Shown: positions 35,930 through 39,707 of the stretch, in pieces | How the letters are laid out: each line of letters opens with the position of its first letter | Numbering within the stretch: the stretch's first letter is position 1 | NCBI GenBank assembly: GCA_019749915.1 | Contig: JAIEPE010000042.1 | Span: 1 to 39,707 of the forward strand | Reading direction: 5' to 3' | Length of the DNA: 39,707 nucleotides | From: Alphaproteobacteria bacterium | Lineage (GTDB): Bacteria > Pseudomonadota > Alphaproteobacteria > UBA9655 | Notes under the pieces: generated by a model | The model's input: only the letters and a program-made list of their open reading frames with translations | Databases searched by the model: none | Told to the model about the DNA's origin: nothing | Made by a program: the position numbers and the translations under genes

Positions 35930-36641
35930 GGCAGGCTTGGATAAAGGCTTTAAAAATTTTACTTGATTGAGAACAGTCTAAGAAACATTCAGGATGCCAT
36001 TGGAGACCAAGGCAGAAACGATGGTGAGGTGATTCAAAGCCTTCAATAATCCCATCCGGGGCTATCGCATTAAGAATTGCTGTAGGGGCAAGGTCTTTTA
36101 CGGCTTGATGGTGGACGCTGTTGACGTCAAGTTCTTCTGTGTTAAGGATTCCGTGCAGTAATGTTTGAGGTGTAATTTTTACTTTATGACACGGTTGATG
36201 GGGATTTTCATCCTGGACATGACTTAAGGCCTCGGGGACTTCATCAGGAATATGTTGAATTAGCGTGCCTCCTAAGGCCACATTTATAAGCTGCTCTCCT
36301 CCACAAATACCAAAGACGGGTATATTTTTTTCAAGAGCTCGTTTTGCAATTGCCATTTCAAAATGGGTGCGCTTGGGCTTGAGAATGGTTTTAGGATGAA
36401 GAGTTGTTTCTCCGTAGAACTTAGGGTCAACGTCATGTCCTCCTCCGGTAATCAGAAGTCCTTGAATCCTGGACAGAAAGTCATCGACCAGGTCCAGCTC
36501 ATGAGTCAGAGGAAAGGGCACGCCGCCTGCGTGCTGAATGCTTGAACAATAGTTGTCGCGCAAGGCATACCAAGGATAATTAGAGTATCCGCCTGGATCG
36601 CGAGAGTCAAATGTAATTCCAATGAGAGGTTTTTGTGTCAT
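35922..36641 (-). CDS. Class I glutamine amidotransferase-like peptidase (C26, gamma-glutamyl hydrolase type)
   Basis: This encodes 239 residues from ATG at 36641 (AGGA upstream); a TTG two codons earlier is less likely. The triad is Cys in FGICGGEQL (about Cys113) and His-x-Glu in QWHPE. The loop GGGHDVDPKFYGE matches PuuD/C26 enzymes, which hydrolyse gamma-glutamyl amides such as gamma-glutamyl-GABA. The usual GICRGxQ is GICGGEQ here. No polyamine genes are nearby, so the substrate is uncertain. It is divergent from lysK. Confidence 0.9.
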   Translation of the reverse strand: MTQKPLIGITFDSRDPGGYSNYPWYALRDNYCSSIQHAGGVPFPLTHELDLVDDFLSRIQGLLITGGGHDVDPKFYGETTLHPKTILKPKRTHFEMAIAKRALEKNIPVFGICGGEQLINVALGGTLIQHIPDEVPEALSHVQDENPHQPCHKVKITPQTLLHGILNTEELDVNSVHHQAVKDLAPTAILNAIAPDGIIEGFESPHHRFCLGLQWHPECFLDCSQSSKIFKAFIQACRE

Positions 36642-36740
36642 GATCAAAGTCCTAAAAAAACAATTTTTGCATTATAAACACTTTATTTCCCATTTAAAAT
36701 GGGTAAAGTGAGAAAAATTAAGTTAGTTAAAAGGTTAAAA

Positions 36741-38309
36741 ATGGAAAACACATGTATACTTGCCCAAACGTCAATGGCATGGCCTTTTGAAGAAGCTCGG
36801 AAAATTCTTGACCGCATTCAGGGAAAAATACCTGAGAAGGGCTTTGTTTTATTTGAGACCGGTTATGGCCCATCAGGGCTTCCTCATATCGGAACTTTTG
36901 GAGAAGTTGCGCGTACTACCATGGTTCGTCAAGCCTTTTCCTTGCTCTCTGATATTCCCACAAAACTGTATGCAGTTTCCGATGATATGGACGGCTTGCG
37001 GAAGGTGCCAGATAATATTCCCAATGGAGAGATGGTGCGGGAACATTTAGGCAAGCCCTTAACCCAGATTCCTGATCCCTTTGGTACTCATCAGAGTTTT
37101 GGTCATCATAACAATGCTCGCCTCCGTGCCTTTTTAGATACTTTTGGATTTGAATATGAATTTGTAAGTGCGTCTGAATGTTACACGTCGGGGCGCTTTG
37201 ATCCCATGCTTCTTTCCGTTTTGGCCCATTATGAGGCCATTATCAGCGTTATTTTACCTACGTTGGGCCCAGAGCGGCGAGCTACCTACAGCCCTTTCCT
37301 TCCTGTGTGCGCGGAAACGAGGCGCGTTCTTCAAGTGCCTGTGGTAGAGCGGGATGAAAAAGCGGGCACAATTGTTTATAAGCGAGAAGATGGAAAACTC
37401 GTTGAAACGAAAGTTACAGGCGGCCATTGCAAGCTGCAGTGGAAGGCAGATTGGGGCATGCGTTGGGCAGCCTTTGATGTGGATTATGAAATGTCCGGAA
37501 AGGACCTGATTGATTCTGTCAAATTGTCGAGCCAAATTTGCCGCATTTTGGGGCATAAGCCCCCTGAAGGCTTTAACTTTGAGCTTTTCTTGGATGCAGA
37601 TGGTACGAAGATTTCCAAGTCCAAAGGCAATGGGCTCTCCATGGAGGAATGGCTCCAATATGCGCCTGAGGAAAGTCTTGCTTACTTTATGTATCAATCG
37701 CCCCGGAAGGCCAAGCGCCTTTATTTTGATGTGATTCCCCGGGCTGTGGATGAGTATTTGAGTTTTCTTGAAAAATTTCCTGAACAACCTTTGGATCAAA
37801 AATTGGGCAACCCCGTTTGGCATGTGCATAATGGAAAGCCTCCTCAGGAAGAGCTGCCTTTAACTTTTGGAATCCTCCTAAACCTTGCGAGTGTCACCAA
37901 TACGGAAGATAAAAAAGTTTTGTGGGGCTTTATCAGTCGCTATGCAAAAGGAGCTACTCCTGAATCTATGCCCATGGTGGATCATTTGGTGGGGTACGCT
38001 ATCGCGTATTATCGTGATTTTGTGAAGCCCCATAAGCATTACCGGATGCCGACGGTCGAGGAGCGTAAGGCTCTTGAAGATTTGGCTCTTGCCTTAAAGA
38101 ACGTTGAACCGACTCCAGAGGCTATTCAAGAACAAGTCTTTGAAGTGGGAAAGCGTCACAATTACACTAATTTGCGGGACTGGTTTAAGGCTCTTTATCA
38201 GATTTTACTGGGTCAGGATGAAGGGCCAAGGATGGGCTCTTTCATTGCCCTTTATGGCATTCAAGAGACGATTCAGCTTATTGAAGACGCATTGAAGAAG
38301 AATGAATGA
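36741..38309 (+). CDS. lysK: Lysyl-tRNA synthetase, class I
   Basis: This encodes 522 residues from ATG at 36741, with AAAAGG just upstream; a longer frame from 36699 lacks a ribosome site. The Rossmann signatures are HIGT (49-52) in [13 protein letters not shown] and KISKS (290-294) in [14 protein letters not shown]. The C-terminal helical anticodon-binding part is complete. This is the archaeal-type class I enzyme, also found in many alphaproteobacteria and spirochaetes, unrelated to class II LysS. Its last 8 bp overlap the DUF983 gene. Confidence 0.97.
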   Translation: MENTCILAQTSMAWPFEEARKILDRIQGKIPEKGFVLFETGYGPSGLPHIGTFGEVARTTMVRQAFSLLSDIPTKLYAVSDDMDGLRKVPDNIPNGEMVREHLGKPLTQIPDPFGTHQSFGHHNNARLRAFLDTFGFEYEFVSASECYTSGRFDPMLLSVLAHYEAIISVILPTLGPERRATYSPFLPVCAETRRVLQVPVVERDEKAGTIVYKREDGKLVETKVTGGHCKLQWKADWGMRWAAFDVDYEMSGKDLIDSVKLSSQICRILGHKPPEGFNFELFLDADGTKISKSKGNGLSMEEWLQYAPEESLAYFMYQSPRKAKRLYFDVIPRAVDEYLSFLEKFPEQPLDQKLGNPVWHVHNGKPPQEELPLTFGILLNLASVTNTEDKKVLWGFISRYAKGATPESMPMVDHLVGYAIAYYRDFVKPHKHYRMPTVEERKALEDLALALKNVEPTPEAIQEQVFEVGKRHNYTNLRDWFKALYQILLGQDEGPRMGSFIALYGIQETIQLIEDALKKNE

Positions 38310-38658
38310 CGGTTCCCATATTTCTTGGCCCCAGGCCCTTTGGCGAGGCGGGAGGCGTCGGTGCCCTCGATGTGGTGAGGGGCGCATGTTTCAAGGGTAT
38401 TTAACGCCGCATCAAAAATGTTCCCATTGTGAACTTAATTTTGAAACTTTAAATGCCGACGATGGACCAGCGTATATTGCTATGGGGCTGGTGTGCCTTT
38501 TTGTGGTTCCCTTCTTTTTTATTGCTCAAGTTCTTTATGAACCGCCTTTTTGGTTGGCGCTTGTCATCAGTCTTCCCCTGACCTTGGGAATTATTTTGGG
38601 GCTGTTGCCCCTAGTTAAGGGAGCTTTTATGGGCGCCTTATGGAAGAGTCGTACCTGA
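38302..38658 (+). CDS. DUF983 family membrane protein
   Basis: This encodes 118 residues. The family pattern is complete: [11 protein letters not shown] and a second CSHC pair (a probable zinc knuckle, about residues 21-42), then [22 protein letters not shown], then two membrane helices. DUF983 proteins are common in alphaproteobacteria, often near cytochrome oxidase genes, but not here. The molecular role is unknown. It overlaps lysK by 8 bp and the convergent trhO by 21 bp. Confidence 0.88.
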   Translation: MNDGSHISWPQALWRGGRRRCPRCGEGRMFQGYLTPHQKCSHCELNFETLNADDGPAYIAMGLVCLFVVPFFFIAQVLYEPPFWLALVISLPLTLGIILGLLPLVKGAFMGALWKSRT

Positions 38659-39564
38659 CTTCATTTGAGCGCCAATATGCTTTTTACCCCGGGCATGTGC
38701 CAGATCTTCTTGCCGTTGACGGGCTCGTGCGGCCTCTTTTTTTTCGGGGGAGAGGAGATGCGAACAACGGGGACAGGAAACCCCGCGCTCATAAAGGGGA
38801 GAAAGGGTATCCTCTTTCGTCATGGGATAGCGGCAGCCATAGCAAGTGTCATAATGGCCCAGGGCAAGGCCATGGGCGACAGCAACCCGTCCATCAAAGA
38901 CAAAACATTCACCTTCCCACAAGCTTTTTTCCTGAGGGACAGTTTCTAAATATTTTAAAATGCCGCCCTTGAGATGATATACCTCTTCAAACCCTTGAGA
39001 GAGCATATAGGCCGAGGCTTTCTCACACCGAATGCCACCGGTGCAAAACATGGCTACCTTGCGGTGTTTTGTTTTATCAATCTTTTTCACATAATCGGGA
39101 AATTGAGTAAATGAGTGGGTTTCAGGATTGAGAGCCCCTTTGAAAGTGCCAATCTCCACCTCATAATCATTGCGGGTATCGAGAAGTAATACTTCCGGAT
39201 TCGAGATAAGGTCATTCCATTTGTCTGCGTCTACGTAAGTGCCAACGGCCTGTGTGGGATCAATGCCGGGAACCCCCAGAGTCACAATTTCTTTCTTCAG
39301 GCGCACCTTCATGCGATGAAAGGGCATTTTTTCCGCAAAGGATTCTTTGTATTCAAGGTTGTCAAAGCGGGTTTCAAGGAAATCTTTCAACGCATCAATA
39401 CTGGCTCTGGATCCTGCAACTGTCCCATTAATTCCTTCCTTGGCCAAAAGAAGAGTGCCCTTAATGTCATGCTGATCGCACAACTTTTTCAGGCACGGCT
39501 GTAGCTCCTTATAATCAGGCAGCGGCATAAATTGATAAAGGGCAGCAACAATAATTTTATTCAT
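38638..39564 (-). CDS. trhO: tRNA uridine(34) hydroxylase TrhO (rhodanese-related)
   Basis: This encodes 308 residues. TrhO/YceA makes 5-hydroxyuridine at tRNA position 34 using oxygen. The N-terminal acylphosphatase-like part has [17 protein letters not shown]. The rhodanese domain has [19 protein letters not shown] and the loop [12 protein letters not shown] with Cys174 and Cys180. The C-terminal cysteine cluster CYGCRYPM...CPRC is also typical. It is convergent with the DUF983 gene. Upstream lies the putative insertion-sequence end. Confidence 0.94.
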   Translation of the reverse strand: MNKIIVAALYQFMPLPDYKELQPCLKKLCDQHDIKGTLLLAKEGINGTVAGSRASIDALKDFLETRFDNLEYKESFAEKMPFHRMKVRLKKEIVTLGVPGIDPTQAVGTYVDADKWNDLISNPEVLLLDTRNDYEVEIGTFKGALNPETHSFTQFPDYVKKIDKTKHRKVAMFCTGGIRCEKASAYMLSQGFEEVYHLKGGILKYLETVPQEKSLWEGECFVFDGRVAVAHGLALGHYDTCYGCRYPMTKEDTLSPLYERGVSCPRCSHLLSPEKKEAARARQRQEDLAHARGKKHIGAQMKSGTTLP

Positions 39565-39636
39565 GGGCGTAAAATAAAAGATATTTCCTTAAGATGCAAG
39601 GCTTTCGTTCACAATAAGTCGGTTGCTTGGTGTGTC

Positions 39637-39687
39637 AATAGCACTTTAAAATGTCCGAACTAAATAGCACAAGGATTGTCCGAATTA
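39637..39687. repeat. Tandem 25-26 bp motifs, possible insertion-sequence end
   Basis: AATAGCAC-TTTAAAATGTCCGAACTA (39637-39662) and AATAGCAC-AAGGATTGTCCGAATTA (39663-39687) are imperfect direct repeats preceded by TGTGTC. Repeated terminal motifs of this sort occur at ends of some IS elements, such as the IS21 group. An ATG at 39696 after GAGG stays open through the last base (MRAS), as expected for a transposase start. The element itself lies outside the window, so this is a guess. The rest of 39565-39707 shows nothing else. Confidence 0.4.
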
Positions 39688-39707
39688 GAGGTCTCATGAG
39701 GGCGTCG

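Noticed and set aside
37254-37829. 191-residue minus-strand frame opposite lysK
   Set aside because: It is antisense to conserved LysRS coding sequence with no recognisable domain; a codon-usage shadow.

Overview
This window (about 39.7 kb) looks like chromosome from an alphaproteobacterium, probably a host-associated member of the Holosporales or a relative. The reasons are a full-length CtrA cell-cycle regulator with a CtrA-type box upstream, an EipB-family periplasmic protein with its two cysteines, the non-zinc form of HemB, the cysteine-free form of ribosomal protein L33, a class I lysyl-tRNA synthetase in place of the usual class II enzyme, and many GC-rich palindromic repeats between genes in an otherwise moderate-GC background. 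The order-level placement is an inference. I saw no rRNA, tRNA or CRISPR array.

Layout. 1-1786 is an accessory patch: the tail of one proline-rich repeat protein and a complete secreted repeat protein, ending in a clear intrinsic terminator. 2053-3629 is hfq-hflX (minus strand). 3793-6431 is pepA, an L,D-transpeptidase-fold gene and a HAD phosphatase (minus, tightly packed). 6582-8775 holds eipB-like, rpmG (55 codons, with a sigma-70-like promoter) and an EamA transporter (plus). 8823-9421 is a hicAB toxin-antitoxin pair. 9488-13063 is a five-gene minus-strand cluster: HIT protein, RimB-like peptidase, RimK-like ligase, small secreted protein, AMP nucleosidase. 13149-15351 is hslVU plus a small membrane protein. 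15317-18076 holds an alpha/beta hydrolase with a Cys nucleophile, an aldehyde dehydrogenase and a GIY-YIG protein. 18459-19217 is cpoB. 19263-25753 is pheS-pheT-lepA, then hemB (minus). 25975-26697 is ctrA. 26947-30997 is glyA-tldD-tldE-like (minus). 31080-32779 is a 2TM protein converging on trkA. 33139-35114 is a host-attachment-family protein and an SDF-family transporter. 35213-36641 is a C26-type amidotransferase and rluB. 36741-39564 is lysK and a DUF983 protein converging on trhO. The last 70 bases or so carry tandem motifs resembling an insertion sequence end cut by the window edge.

Most genes are housekeeping: translation (pheST, lysK, lepA, rpmG, rluB, trhO, hflX), proteolysis (hslVU, pepA, tldD/E), envelope (cpoB, eipB, L,D-transpeptidase fold), haem (hemB) and one-carbon metabolism (glyA). 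The less ordinary content is in the spacers and at the left edge. Three families of palindromic repeats are present (called A, B and C here). At two sites an A element sits inside a split B element. A separate 160-bp palindrome can fold into a three-arm cloverleaf. The two left-edge proteins are built on in-frame tandem repeats with a 51-bp period. I found no clear new multi-gene defence or biosynthetic system.
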